Source: an uncultured Dehalococcoidia bacterium (GTDB lineage Bacteria; Chloroflexota; Dehalococcoidia; Dehalococcoidales; UBA1222). From it: DNA of 32,346 nt. Below, one piece after another: positions 8,695 through 16,315 of this stretch (position 1 is its first letter; the number at the start of each line of letters is the position of its first letter). Under the pieces are notes generated by a model. That model did not search any database, had not been told where the DNA came from, and saw only the letters and a list, made by a program, of their open reading frames with translations. The stretch lies in contig CAIMVG010000007.1 of assembly GCA_903844845.1 (NCBI GenBank), forward strand, positions 1 to 32,346. The letters are read 5' to 3'. The translations under genes were made by a program, and so were the position numbers.

Positions 8695-9084
8695 TCACGC
8701 GATACAAGATTTTGAATCACCAAGCATAAGCTTTTGAATGCAGGAAAAGATCCTATCGCTGCTAGCAGGTTTCTCGATCAATGCATCGGGGCCAATAGAA
8801 GATTCGTTAACGCCACCCACTTCAACTTTGGCGGTAAAATAAACGACTTTGACGTTAGGGATGCTTAATCTAAGCCGCCTGCAAACCTCATATCCATCCA
8901 TACCCGGCATAATAAGATCGAGGATCACCACGTCAGGGCTAAAGGCAGGCAAGACATCAAGCGCTTCTTTACCACCGCGAACAGCCATCGTTATACATCC
9001 CTTTTGGTCCAATATGCGACTGAGAGAATCGCGTATCGCGGGTTCATCATCCACGATCAGGACGTTTATGCGACGCTTAATCAT
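8695..9084 (-). CDS. Stand-alone receiver domain protein (CheY/Spo0F-like)
   Basis: The 129-residue form starts at ATG 9084, which overlaps the stop of the upstream kinase by eight bases and points to translational coupling. The frame stays open upstream to 9204, but that part lies inside the kinase gene. The protein is one receiver domain: acidic pair in VLIVDDE (Asp12, Asp13), phospho-acceptor Asp56 in ILDLIMPGMDG, conserved Thr in VYFTAK, and Lys in LIEKPAS. There is no output domain. Its position between two histidine kinases suggests a phosphate shuttle or sink linking the PAS kinase to the second kinase. That is inference; single-domain receivers also act by protein-protein contact. Confidence 0.88.
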   Translation of the reverse strand: MIKRRINVLIVDDEPAIRDSLSRILDQKGCITMAVRGGKEALDVLPAFSPDVVILDLIMPGMDGYEVCRRLRLSIPNVKVVYFTAKVEVGGVNESSIGPDALIEKPASSDRIFSCIQKLMLGDSKSCIA

Positions 9085-10606
9085 GTTCACGCGCCAATTC
9101 GAGGCCGGTACGCCCAGGTTTTTTTGAAACCCGCTGTACAAGCGGGAGTTCGACAATAAAAGTCGTACCTCCTGATGGATTATTTTTTGCTTTAATAAAT
9201 CCATGGTGCCGGGTTACGATACCATAACATACCGAAAGACCGAGGCCTGAGCGTTGGGCATTTTTTTTAGTAGTGAAGAATGGAAAAAAGATTTTTTGCA
9301 GATCTTCTTCTTTGATGCCCTTTCCCGAATCGCATATAAAGAGCCTCCCCCATTTGGAACTGATCTCGGTGGTGATGTTGATATCACCACCTTTCTTTTC
9401 ATTGATCGAATCTTCGGCGTTCATCACGATATTCATGATTACCTGTGTAATTTGATTGCTATCGCCCTGAATATAGAATCCCGCCCTAGATAGATTGCGG
9501 GTTACATGAATATTTTTGACATTTTGCTGATAGCTGCGTACTTCAAGTACTTTTTTTACCAGGGTGTTAAGGTTGACAGTAGTCATCGAGGTATTGATAC
9601 CACGCGCGTAATTTAACAACTCTGACATAGTCCTGCTGGCCCTCTCGGCTTCATCATGAATAAGCTTAAGATCTTTGCGAATTTTTGGATTAGCGCCACC
9701 AGCCATGAGCAATTCGGAATAAAGCAAAATACTTGATAGCGGATTGTTTACTTCATGGGCGATTCCGGCAGTCATTTCTCCAAGCGTCGCGAGTAAGGTC
9801 GCCTGCTGTAATTGCCGCTGAATAAGTTTGATCTCAGTGATATTTCTGAAATTCGAAACCATACCAATGATTGTCCCCGCCCTGTCACAATATGGCACGA
9901 CTGTGAGGTGGAAATTCGCTTTTTCAGCGGGTGAGATTTCTGCTTCCGTCTCCTGTTCGATTCTGTTCGCTCCGCCGAGTATCTGGGTCAACGGGCACTG
10001 AACCCTGTCGCAACAAATTCGCGCCAATACTTCATTGCATTTGCGCCCAAGGGATTTTATCGGATCGATACCAAAAGTCGTTGCGAATTCGTCGTTCATT
10101 CTTCTGATACTGAAATCTTTGTTGATAATACACATAGCGCCAGAGGCAGTATTAAACACTCTGTCCAACTCAAGGGCGTTTTGTAAAATACTACTCTCGA
10201 TACGTTTTCTTTCCGATATGTCGAAGGCAATGCATCTGAGGCCGATTGATTTCCCGGATTCCCCTCCAATCGTACTCGCAAATACCTCGATGGGGATTCG
10301 TTTCCCGATTTTAGAAATAATTTCACACTCAGATTTGCCACCGGCGCTTTCTGAAGGACGATTAAGAGCCCCATTTTGAAGCAATTCAAAATCCCATGAG
10401 TCGAAAATGTTCAAAATATTTGAACCTGAATGGATTTCTTCGATTCTATGTCCGGTAAAGGAAAGCAATGCCGCATTGGCATAAATCAACTTTCCCGAGT
10501 TATCAAGTTCAAAAGCAAAACAAGGTAAAGAAGCTGCAAATTTGCGGAATGAGGATTCTTCTTCCACACCTTGGTTAAATTCCCATTTTTTGTCTAGAAG
10601 TTGCAC
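9077..10606 (-). CDS. Soluble PAS-PAS sensor histidine kinase
   Basis: The 509-residue protein starts at GTG 10606, just after the stop of the small membrane protein gene and behind a GGCGGG stretch. The first PAS domain spans ~20-135 and the second ~145-260. The second contains four clustered cysteines (Cys190, 198, 199, 204, ending in CPL), a pattern seen in many PAS domains of anaerobes and possibly redox- or metal-sensing. The dimerisation helix has His284 in GIAHEVNNPLSS. The ATPase domain shows Asn396, CDSGKGI at 425 and GLGL at 454. There are no membrane helices. It lies in an operon with a membrane protein upstream and a lone receiver downstream that overlaps its stop codon. The receiver is the most likely phosphate acceptor. 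Confidence 0.9.
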   Translation of the reverse strand: MQLLDKKWEFNQGVEEESSFRKFAASLPCFAFELDNSGKLIYANAALLSFTGHRIEEIHSGSNILNIFDSWDFELLQNGALNRPSESAGGKSECEIISKIGKRIPIEVFASTIGGESGKSIGLRCIAFDISERKRIESSILQNALELDRVFNTASGAMCIINKDFSIRRMNDEFATTFGIDPIKSLGRKCNEVLARICCDRVQCPLTQILGGANRIEQETEAEISPAEKANFHLTVVPYCDRAGTIIGMVSNFRNITEIKLIQRQLQQATLLATLGEMTAGIAHEVNNPLSSILLYSELLMAGGANPKIRKDLKLIHDEAERASRTMSELLNYARGINTSMTTVNLNTLVKKVLEVRSYQQNVKNIHVTRNLSRAGFYIQGDSNQITQVIMNIVMNAEDSINEKKGGDINITTEISSKWGRLFICDSGKGIKEEDLQKIFFPFFTTKKNAQRSGLGLSVCYGIVTRHHGFIKAKNNPSGGTTFIVELPLVQRVSKKPGRTGLELAREHD

Positions 10607-10617
10607 TTGATACCCGC

Positions 10618-10914
10618 CTACCGCCCGGCCGTTATTTTTCGACCTGTGAGTTTAAGAAAAATCAAAGCTAGTGAGCAAATGATTAAAACGAAAGAAGAAA
10701 TCCACAGGGCACCAAGTAATGAGGAGTTCTGTATAGTCCCCACCAAAACAACGGTTTGAGCAACTGCGAAAAGTCCCCATCCGCTGGAAAGAACTATCCA
10801 GAACATCCAGCGTTCTCCGGTTTTACGATAGGTGAGAAAGTAACCGCCAATCGCGAGGGCAACGATGAACCAGGCAAATCCGCAATTAACCCCATGCAGT
10901 AGTGTGTCCGACAT
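10618..10914 (-). CDS. Small three-helix membrane protein, first gene of the kinase operon
   Basis: The 98-residue protein starts at ATG 10914, four to five bases after a strong GGAGG. It has three hydrophobic segments (about residues 10-28, 37-59 and 66-88), separated by the charged loop YRKTGERW, and a basic tail. I do not recognise a family. It is translated just ahead of the PAS kinase, which lacks membrane segments, so it could tether or sense for that kinase. That idea rests only on gene order. Confidence 0.75.
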   Translation of the reverse strand: MSDTLLHGVNCGFAWFIVALAIGGYFLTYRKTGERWMFWIVLSSGWGLFAVAQTVVLVGTIQNSSLLGALWISSFVLIICSLALIFLKLTGRKITAGR

Positions 10915-11029
10915 TTTGCCTCCAACAATTCCGGGTTTCCACCGTTTTTCTCAAACCATCCTGTTTCGAATGGTCTGCATTTGCGGGGAAAAGACCCGGT
11001 GGTCTCATGCATTCCACTTTAGTTTTCAC

Positions 11030-11058
11030 ATTATGGTTTGATTTACGGTCTGCAACAA
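11030..11058 (-). promoter_or_regulatory. Promoter of the kinase operon
   Basis: On the minus strand TTGTTG (11053-11058) and CATAAT (11030-11035) are 17 bases apart. Predicted transcription begins near 11023, leaving a leader of about 110 bases before the first start codon. A 12-base perfect palindrome (CAACAATTGTTG, 11056-11067) overlaps the -35 element. Confidence 0.55.
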
Positions 11059-11067
11059 CAATTGTTG
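11056..11067. promoter_or_regulatory. Palindromic candidate operator over the -35 of the kinase operon
   Basis: CAACAATTGTTG is identical to its own reverse complement and covers part of the -35 hexamer, so a dimeric DNA-binding protein here could block or recruit RNA polymerase. Several copies of AAATCAA in either orientation lie around it (11036-11044, 11093-11100, 11146-11152, 11252-11258). Which protein would bind is unknown; the NarL-type regulators of the same operon are candidates. Confidence 0.35.
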
Positions 11068-11456
11068 GTTCAGGAAAATGACCCTTTAGGGCCAAATCAA
11101 ACTTAAAAGTATCGAAATCGGTCAGGGATGCAACCGAAATCCAAACCAAATCAAGGAAACTTCAATACACCATGGAAATGGCCCAAAAGGTGCACGAAGT
11201 AAAAACCGACTTGCACACGTTTGGGATCAAAAAACATGCCGGGGAGGGTGTAAATCAAAAACTTCTCTCGAAAAGCCAAACGGCCACATCTGAGGCGATT
11301 GAAGTATTACGATAAAAAACTAGAATTCTTATGCCATAAAAATGCTGATATCCTGGAATTTATCGGTATAAGTATTGAAGAGATGGATCAATACCCAAGC
11401 GGTGTTTAGACTGTAGTTAAAATGGGGAAAGGTGCCTGGTGTGCGCAAGAAACAAA
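11068..11456. other. Intergenic region between kinase operon promoter and tRNA-Ala
   Basis: About 390 bases without a convincing gene. A 47-codon open frame at 11172-11315 (plus) has no good ribosome binding site and no recognisable domain. No strong hairpin and none of the spacer repeats found in the right half occur here. Confidence 0.5.
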
Positions 11457-11532
<76 letters not shown>

Positions 11533-11547
11533 ACAAAAACAAGATAG

Positions 11548-11556
11548 ATTATAACA
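11548..11556 (-). promoter_or_regulatory. Extended -10 promoter of tRNA-Ala
   Basis: On the minus strand TGTTATAAT gives a perfect -10 with the extended TGn element. Transcription would start about nine bases before the mature 5' end. No good -35 is visible, as is usual for extended -10 promoters. Confidence 0.6.
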
Positions 11557-11641
11557 TACCTTCAGTCTTTTTCCACTCAGTGGCAAAATGTCTCAAGCTT
11601 ATTTTGCATTCCGACCACATTAATGAGGTCCTGTGACATTC

Positions 11642-11670
11642 TTGTCAGTCCAGGTTGATATTGATATACT
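11642..11670 (+). promoter_or_regulatory. Promoter of gatB-secG, predicted leaderless
   Basis: TTGTCA (11642-11647) and TATACT (11665-11670) have the ideal 17-base spacing. The start point expected near 11677 leaves at most about six bases before the ATG at 11683, and no ribosome binding site is present, so the mRNA should be leaderless or nearly so. Confidence 0.75.
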
Positions 11671-11682
11671 GATAAATTGTTT

Positions 11683-13164
11683 ATGGAAACCACAAACCCG
11701 ATACCAGCTTTAGATTACGAGACCGTTATCGGCCTTGAAGTTCACGCGCAATTACGGACTCGCAGCAAGATGTATTGCAGTTGCTCGTCGGACTATGCAA
11801 ACGCGCCCCCCAATACGCATGTTTGCCCGGTATGCCTCGGTATGCCAGGAGTCCTTCCCAACATCAACCGGCAGGCTGTTGAATATGCGATGATGACTGC
11901 ACAGGCACTCAACTGCTCCATTTCACAGTACACCAAATTCGATAGGAAAAATTATCCGTATCCTGACCTGATGAAGGGCTACCAGATATCCCAATACGAC
12001 CAACCTGTAGGTCTTGGAGGCTGGCTTAACATCGAGGTCAATCAGAAAATCAAACGAATCGGCATCACACGTGTCCACCAGGAAGAAGATGTCGCAAAGC
12101 TGCTGCACCGCGACGAAGGCGGGATGGCGTATAGTCTGGTCGATGTGAACCGAAGTGGAGTTCCTTTAATGGAGATCGTCAGCGAACCCGACATGCGTTC
12201 TGCGGAAGAAGCCCGGGCTTATCTTGTAAAACTCCATTCGATATTGCGCTACCTTGGCGTCTCTACTGCAAATATGGAAGAGGGCAGTTTCCGTTGCGAC
12301 GCCAATATCAGCATCCGACCCAGGGGAACAGACAAGCTATTAGCCAAAGTTGAAGTCAAAAACATGAACAGCTTCCGCGCAGTCTTCCGCGCCCTGGAAT
12401 ACGAAGGAGAACGACAGCGCAAGGTGCTTTCGCAGGGTGGACGTCTCGCCCAGGAAACACGTGGGTGGGTTGAACCAGAAGGCAAAACAGTCTCTCAGCG
12501 TTCCAAGGAATTCGCTCACGACTACAGATATTTTCCAGAGCCTGATTTGCCGCCTATCACTCCGTCATCCGCGTGGGTAGAGAACGTCCGTGCGATGCTG
12601 CCCGAGTTACCCGAGGCGCGTTTTAACCGCTTCGTTTCTCAATTTGGGTTGCCAGTATATGATGCCAACCTGCTCACTGAGAACAGGGAAACAGCTGAAT
12701 ATTATGAACTTCTTGTCAGTTCAGATCCTGAAGTTTCGCCTAAAGAGATCAGCAACTGGCTTGTCGGAGCAGCGGCAGGTATCCTCAATACCTCCGGATG
12801 TGATATTATTGACTTCGGCAGGCGGGTCAACCCCCAAAACTTCACAGCACTCGTAAAGTTAGTAAGCAAGGCAGTGATTAACTCCGGAACGGGCAAAGTT
12901 GTGCTCGAAGAAATGTTCGATTCCGGCAAGACGGCCCAAACTATCATTAACGAGAAGGGGTTGGGACAGATTTCCGATACATCCGAACTGGAAACCGCCG
13001 CTTTCGAAGTAATTAGAGACAATCCGCAGGCGGTTGCCGATTTCAAGGCAGGAAAAGCCCAAGCGGTAAAATTCATGGTCGGCCAGTTGATGCGCCTTTC
13101 TAAAGGAAGAGCCAACCCGAATATGGCATCAGAAATAATAACCCGAAAATTGGGGGAATTGTAA
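11683..13164 (+). CDS. gatB: Aspartyl/glutamyl-tRNA(Asn/Gln) amidotransferase subunit B
   Basis: The 493-residue protein begins METTNPIPALDYE; an in-frame TTG at 11677 would add two residues. GatB binds mischarged Glu-tRNA(Gln) or Asp-tRNA(Asn), activates the acyl group with ATP, and transfers ammonia delivered by GatA. The N-terminal cradle domain shows GLEVHAQL and the zinc cysteines in YCSCSSDY and HVCPVCLGMPG. Further conserved blocks are YPYPDLMKGYQISQYD, EEDVAKL, DVNRSGVPLMEIVSEPD and DYRYFPEPDLPP. The C-terminal YqeY-like tRNA-binding domain ends with the GRANP motif. Length fits the family (about 475-500). It is followed after one base by secG. GatA and GatC are not in this window. 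Confidence 0.97.
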   Translation: METTNPIPALDYETVIGLEVHAQLRTRSKMYCSCSSDYANAPPNTHVCPVCLGMPGVLPNINRQAVEYAMMTAQALNCSISQYTKFDRKNYPYPDLMKGYQISQYDQPVGLGGWLNIEVNQKIKRIGITRVHQEEDVAKLLHRDEGGMAYSLVDVNRSGVPLMEIVSEPDMRSAEEARAYLVKLHSILRYLGVSTANMEEGSFRCDANISIRPRGTDKLLAKVEVKNMNSFRAVFRALEYEGERQRKVLSQGGRLAQETRGWVEPEGKTVSQRSKEFAHDYRYFPEPDLPPITPSSAWVENVRAMLPELPEARFNRFVSQFGLPVYDANLLTENRETAEYYELLVSSDPEVSPKEISNWLVGAAAGILNTSGCDIIDFGRRVNPQNFTALVKLVSKAVINSGTGKVVLEEMFDSGKTAQTIINEKGLGQISDTSELETAAFEVIRDNPQAVADFKAGKAQAVKFMVGQLMRLSKGRANPNMASEIITRKLGEL

Positions 13165-13165
13165 A

Positions 13166-13384
13166 ATGAAAACTTATTTCACGATCGCTCAAATGATATT
13201 GTCGGTGGCCCTGACAGCTGCCCTATTGCTACAGGTTAAAGGCGGAGGGCTGGGTGGTATTTTCGGACAAGCCGACACTGTTTATCGCACCCGGAGAGGG
13301 GTAGAGAAGACGCTTTTCCAGATCACTATTGTGCTTGTCGTCCTGTTTGTCGCAATCTCGCTGGCGATGCTCAAAATCAAATAG
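13166..13384 (+). CDS. secG: Protein translocase subunit SecG
   Basis: The 72-residue protein has two hydrophobic helices (about 5-22 and 50-70) joined by a glycine-rich cytosolic loop KGGGLGGIFGQAD that is diagnostic for SecG, then YRTRRGVEKTLF. SecG sits beside SecYE in the membrane and aids SecA-driven protein export. The start lies one base after the gatB stop, so the two genes form one transcript, ending at the hairpin at 13445. Confidence 0.93.
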   Translation: MKTYFTIAQMILSVALTAALLLQVKGGGLGGIFGQADTVYRTRRGVEKTLFQITIVLVVLFVAISLAMLKIK

Positions 13385-13444
13385 CCCATTCCCTTCAGAC
13401 CTTGAGACTAAACCTCTCCTAGGTTTAAGTTTTATTCGGTAAAA

Positions 13445-13476
13445 AGCCCCCGGATTCATATGAATCGGGGGCTTTT
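13445..13476 (+). terminator. Intrinsic terminator after gatB-secG
   Basis: GCCCCC and GGGGGC enclose a second perfect palindrome (GATTCATATGAATC), giving one long hairpin with a single bulged G, followed by TTTTG. It lies about 60 bases past the secG stop. A-rich sequence on the other side could allow termination from the right as well. Confidence 0.85.
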
Positions 13477-13652
13477 GTTTAGATCCCTTGTTCCTCGGTC
13501 CGGATGTGTCCCAGGTAAATTCCGAGCATCAGAGAATCAGTAACTTCATTGTAGGCTCCCTACTTTCACTGGGTCATAAAATAAATCGACTCTCTTTGTC
13601 ATCAATCCTTTCAAACCATGCGAAACCCACATAAAAACGTAGAATGCGCATG

Positions 13653-13681
13653 TTGACACATAACAAAAACTTATTTATACT
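13653..13681 (+). promoter_or_regulatory. Consensus promoter of the selC-selD-selA-selB cassette
   Basis: TTGACA (13653-13658), a 17-base spacer and TATACT (13676-13681) form a near-consensus sigma-70 promoter. Transcription should start near 13688, about 48 bases before tRNA-Sec. A second start is possible from the extended -10 at 13721. Confidence 0.75.
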
Positions 13682-13720
13682 CGTTAAATCGTTCATGACC
13701 CGCCTCAAACCACACGTGTA

Positions 13721-13729
13721 TGTTATAAT
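13721..13729 (+). promoter_or_regulatory. Second, extended -10 promoter abutting tRNA-Sec
   Basis: TGTTATAAT gives a perfect extended -10 whose expected start point coincides with the mature 5' end of tRNA-Sec at 13736. The same nine bases precede tRNA-Ala (11548-11556, minus) and overlap the cca start (25428-25436 reads TGTTATAAT). Confidence 0.55.
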
Positions 13730-13735
13730 CACGGC

Positions 13736-13829
13736 GGAGGCGGATAGGCTCTGGTGGGCCTTGCGGACTTCAAATCCGTTGGCGACGGTTAACCCGCCGC
13801 GGGGGGTTCGATTCCCTCCCCCTCCGCCA
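13736..13829 (+). tRNA. selC: Selenocysteine tRNA (anticodon TCA)
   Basis: The 94-base gene has the marks of tRNA-Sec. It has a six-base-pair D stem (AGGCTC/GGGCCT) with a four-base loop, an anticodon loop CTTCAAA with TCA at 13770-13772 to read UGA, a long variable arm (GGCG...CGCC) and an encoded CCA end at 13827-13829. In the standard fold the eight-pair acceptor stem GGAGGCGG/CCCCCTCC carries one C-C mismatch at the sixth pair. A shifted pairing GGCGGAGG (13733-13740) with CCTCCGCC (13821-13828) is perfect but would displace the D arm and lose the CCA. SelA converts seryl-tRNA-Sec to selenocysteyl-tRNA-Sec. The gene lies 28 bases before selD. Confidence 0.93.
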
Positions 13830-13857
13830 AGATCCGCACAGAGAAGGAGATCATAAA

Positions 13858-14904
13858 TTGACAGAGACCGGTAGCGACGTAAAGCTAACCGCCCTCTCCC
13901 GTTATTCGGGCTGAGGGGCCAAACTAAGTCCGGGTGACTTAGCAAAGGCTCTGGGTTGTCTAAAGATCCCGCAGAACGAAAACGTCCTGGCAGGGGTTAA
14001 GGACGATGCTGGCGTTTACAAACTACGCGACGACCTGGCTATTGTAGAGACGGTTGATATGATAGCAGCCATCGTTGACGACCCTTACAGCTTCGGGATG
14101 ATTGCCGCAGCGAATGGCATAAGCGACATATATGCGATGGGGGGCAAGCCCATAACTGCGATGAACATCGTCGGTTTCCCTTCGGAGACAATGGATATAT
14201 CGGTACTTAGCCTGATCCTTCAAGGAGCCCTCGCCAAGTTGAACGAGGCGGGCATTATCCTGGTCGGCGGTCACAGCATCCGTAACGACGAAGTGAAATT
14301 CGGTTTAAGCGTCACCGGAACCATCCACCCCGACCGGATCGTGACCAAGGGAGGGGCGAAAGTTGGTGACCGGCTTATAATGACCAAGCCCATAGGCACC
14401 GGCATACTCACTACGGCGCTTAAAGCCGAGATGCTTCCTGCGGACGTTCTTAAAAAACTGGTGGCACAGATGACTCGCCTTAACGACAAAGCATGCGACG
14501 CCATGCTGGAAATCGGGGCGAACGCCTGCACCGACGTAACAGGGTTTGCCCTTATCGGGCATGCCTGCGAGATGGCCGAAGCCAGTGGGACCTCGATTGA
14601 GATTGATTCCAAAAAGGTTCCTATGATTCCTGAGGCACTTCAATTCGCACACATGGGACTGATACCGGAAGGCATGTACGCCAACTGGGAATACCGGGCG
14701 CCCATGGTAAACACAGGACCGATTGACGAAGACACCATGAGTGTCTTGTACGACCCGCAGACTTCAGGAGGGCTCCTGATATGCGTCCCCGAAGAAAAAA
14801 CTGCCGCTATGCTCGCAAAACTTCATGAGAAGGGCGTAAACGAAGCCGCGGTCATGGGCAAGGTAATAGAATCGTCCCCCGCCGGCAAGATCATCGTAAT
14901 ATGA
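13858..14904 (+). CDS. selD: Selenide, water dikinase SelD, itself a selenoprotein (in-frame UGA)
   Basis: Read through the TGA at 13912-13914 this is a 348-residue SelD, the usual family length. The TTG start at 13858 follows AAGGAG by eight bases. The N-terminus reads ...RYSG-U-GAKLSPGDL, placing selenocysteine (residue 19) exactly where SelD proteins carry the catalytic Cys or Sec; the following Lys is also catalytic. Later conserved blocks are DDPYSFG, IAAANGISDIYAMGGKPITA, GGHSIRNDEVKFGLSVTG, TKPIGTGILTTA, CTDVTGFALIGH and DPQTSGGLL. SelD makes selenophosphate from selenide and ATP, the selenium donor for SelA. Without recoding, only the part from 14059 (281 residues) would be annotated, lacking the active site. 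selA overlaps the stop by four bases. Confidence 0.95.
13912..13942 (+). promoter_or_regulatory. Selenocysteine UGA codon with bacterial SECIS element in selD
   Basis: Nine bases after the UGA begins a six-pair stem CTAAGT (13924-13929) / ACTTAG (13937-13942) with the apical loop CCGGGTG (16-22 bases after the UGA). Position and a G/U-containing loop fit bacterial SECIS elements, which SelB binds to deliver selenocysteyl-tRNA at the ribosome. The hairpin is seen in the sequence; binding is inferred from the family. Confidence 0.85.
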
Positions 14905-16313
14905 AAGCATCGAGGGCACCACGCACTCGACACACAACGAACACCGCATTGCGGAGCCTCCCCGCAATCGAAAAACTGCTTGAATCTCCGGAACTTATCC
15001 CAGAAATAACGCTTTACACACGCCCACTGGTAATCGAGGCCACCCGGCATGTACTTTCCGAACTGCGTGATCGGATCAGAGAGGGCACAGCACCCCGGGG
15101 TGAAGCCGACCTACCGGTTTTAATCAGAACGCGTTTGTTGTTAGAATGGCCAGGTTTTATGAGCGGCGTGATAAACGGCACAGGCATCATCCTCCACACC
15201 AACCTCGGGCGAGCCCCTTTATCCCAAAAAGCGCTGGAAGCGGTTTCTAATCTCGGGGGGCAATATTTTAACCTGGAAGCCGACCTAAAGAGCGGCGGGC
15301 GGGGAACCCGGGCATCAGAGTTGAGACGACTGCTATCCCGGCTAACCGGTGCTGAAGACGCAATCGCTGTAAACAACAATGCCGCGGCAGTCCTCCTCGT
15401 CCTTGTGGCAATGGCGAACGGCCGCGAAGCCATAGTTTCCCGCGGCGAACTTGTCCAGATCGGAGGGGGCTTCAGGGTACCCGAAATAATGGAACAAAGC
15501 GGGGTAAAACTGCGCGAAATAGGGACCACCAACCACACAACGAGGAAGGACTACGCGCGGGCAATCAACGAACATACCGCGATGATCCTGAAGATACACC
15601 AATCCAATTTCGTCCAAAACGGCTTTGTGGGCGAAACTTCCCTAAGCGAACTATCGGAATTGGCGGCCGAGCACAACGTTCCCTTGATTTACGACCTGGG
15701 CAGCGGCGCAGTTATTGACACCGCGGAATTCGGTTTAAAACCGGAGCCGACGGTCCAGCAGGCATTGCGGGATGGAGCCGACCTCGTTTGTTTTTCCGGA
15801 GACAAGCTATTCGGTGGCCCCCAGGCCGGAATTATAGCCGGAAAACGAAAGCTCATCGAACCTCTGCTGAATCACCCATTGATGCGAGCGGTGCGGCTGG
15901 ATAAGCTTTCAGCAATCGCGCTGGAAGCCACTGCTGCGGTCTATTTGAACAGGACAGCGACTCTGGACATCCCATCATGGAGAATGATGTCTTATGACCT
16001 TTCAGCCCTGAGATTACGAGCCCGCGCCATTATGCGTAAATTAAAAGCCTGCGATATCAAAGCAGAGATAAAAGAGGGCTTAAGTATGGTGGGAGGCGGA
16101 ACCCTGCCGGAACAAAGCCTGTCAACCGCACTGGTCAGTCTTACCCCGACAGGGTCAGCCGAAGCATGCGCACGCTCCCTCCGCCTCTCGCAACCTCCAC
16201 TGATCGCCAGGATAGAAAACGATCATATCCTCATCGATATGCGCACGGTCTTTCCAGAACAGGATGACGCAGTTGCAAAAGTCGTCCAAAGAGCCATGAA
16301 CCGGAAAAACTGA
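14901..16313 (+). CDS. selA: L-seryl-tRNA(Sec) selenium transferase
   Basis: The 470-residue protein (bacterial SelA is usually 450-475) starts at ATG 14901, overlapping the selD stop in ATGA, which implies translational coupling. SelA is a PLP enzyme of decameric structure that turns serine on tRNA-Sec into selenocysteine using selenophosphate. The PLP lysine is Lys302 in CFSGDKLFGGPQAG. Other conserved blocks are INGTGIILHTNLGRAPL near 91-107, YFNLEADLKSGGRGTR near 122-136, AVNNNAAAVLL, SRGELVQIGGGFRVPEIM and IYDLGSGA. No key residue is missing. selB starts two bases past its stop. Confidence 0.97.
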   Translation: MKASRAPRTRHTTNTALRSLPAIEKLLESPELIPEITLYTRPLVIEATRHVLSELRDRIREGTAPRGEADLPVLIRTRLLLEWPGFMSGVINGTGIILHTNLGRAPLSQKALEAVSNLGGQYFNLEADLKSGGRGTRASELRRLLSRLTGAEDAIAVNNNAAAVLLVLVAMANGREAIVSRGELVQIGGGFRVPEIMEQSGVKLREIGTTNHTTRKDYARAINEHTAMILKIHQSNFVQNGFVGETSLSELSELAAEHNVPLIYDLGSGAVIDTAEFGLKPEPTVQQALRDGADLVCFSGDKLFGGPQAGIIAGKRKLIEPLLNHPLMRAVRLDKLSAIALEATAAVYLNRTATLDIPSWRMMSYDLSALRLRARAIMRKLKACDIKAEIKEGLSMVGGGTLPEQSLSTALVSLTPTGSAEACARSLRLSQPPLIARIENDHILIDMRTVFPEQDDAVAKVVQRAMNRKN

Positions 16314-16315
16314 CG

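Noticed and set aside
11172-11315. 47-codon open frame before tRNA-Ala
   Set aside because: AAGGAA is too far from the ATG, and there is no domain or neighbour support.
14059-14904. selD starting at 14059
   Set aside because: This form lacks the conserved N-terminal active site; the frame continues upstream through a UGA at the selenocysteine position with a SECIS-like hairpin.
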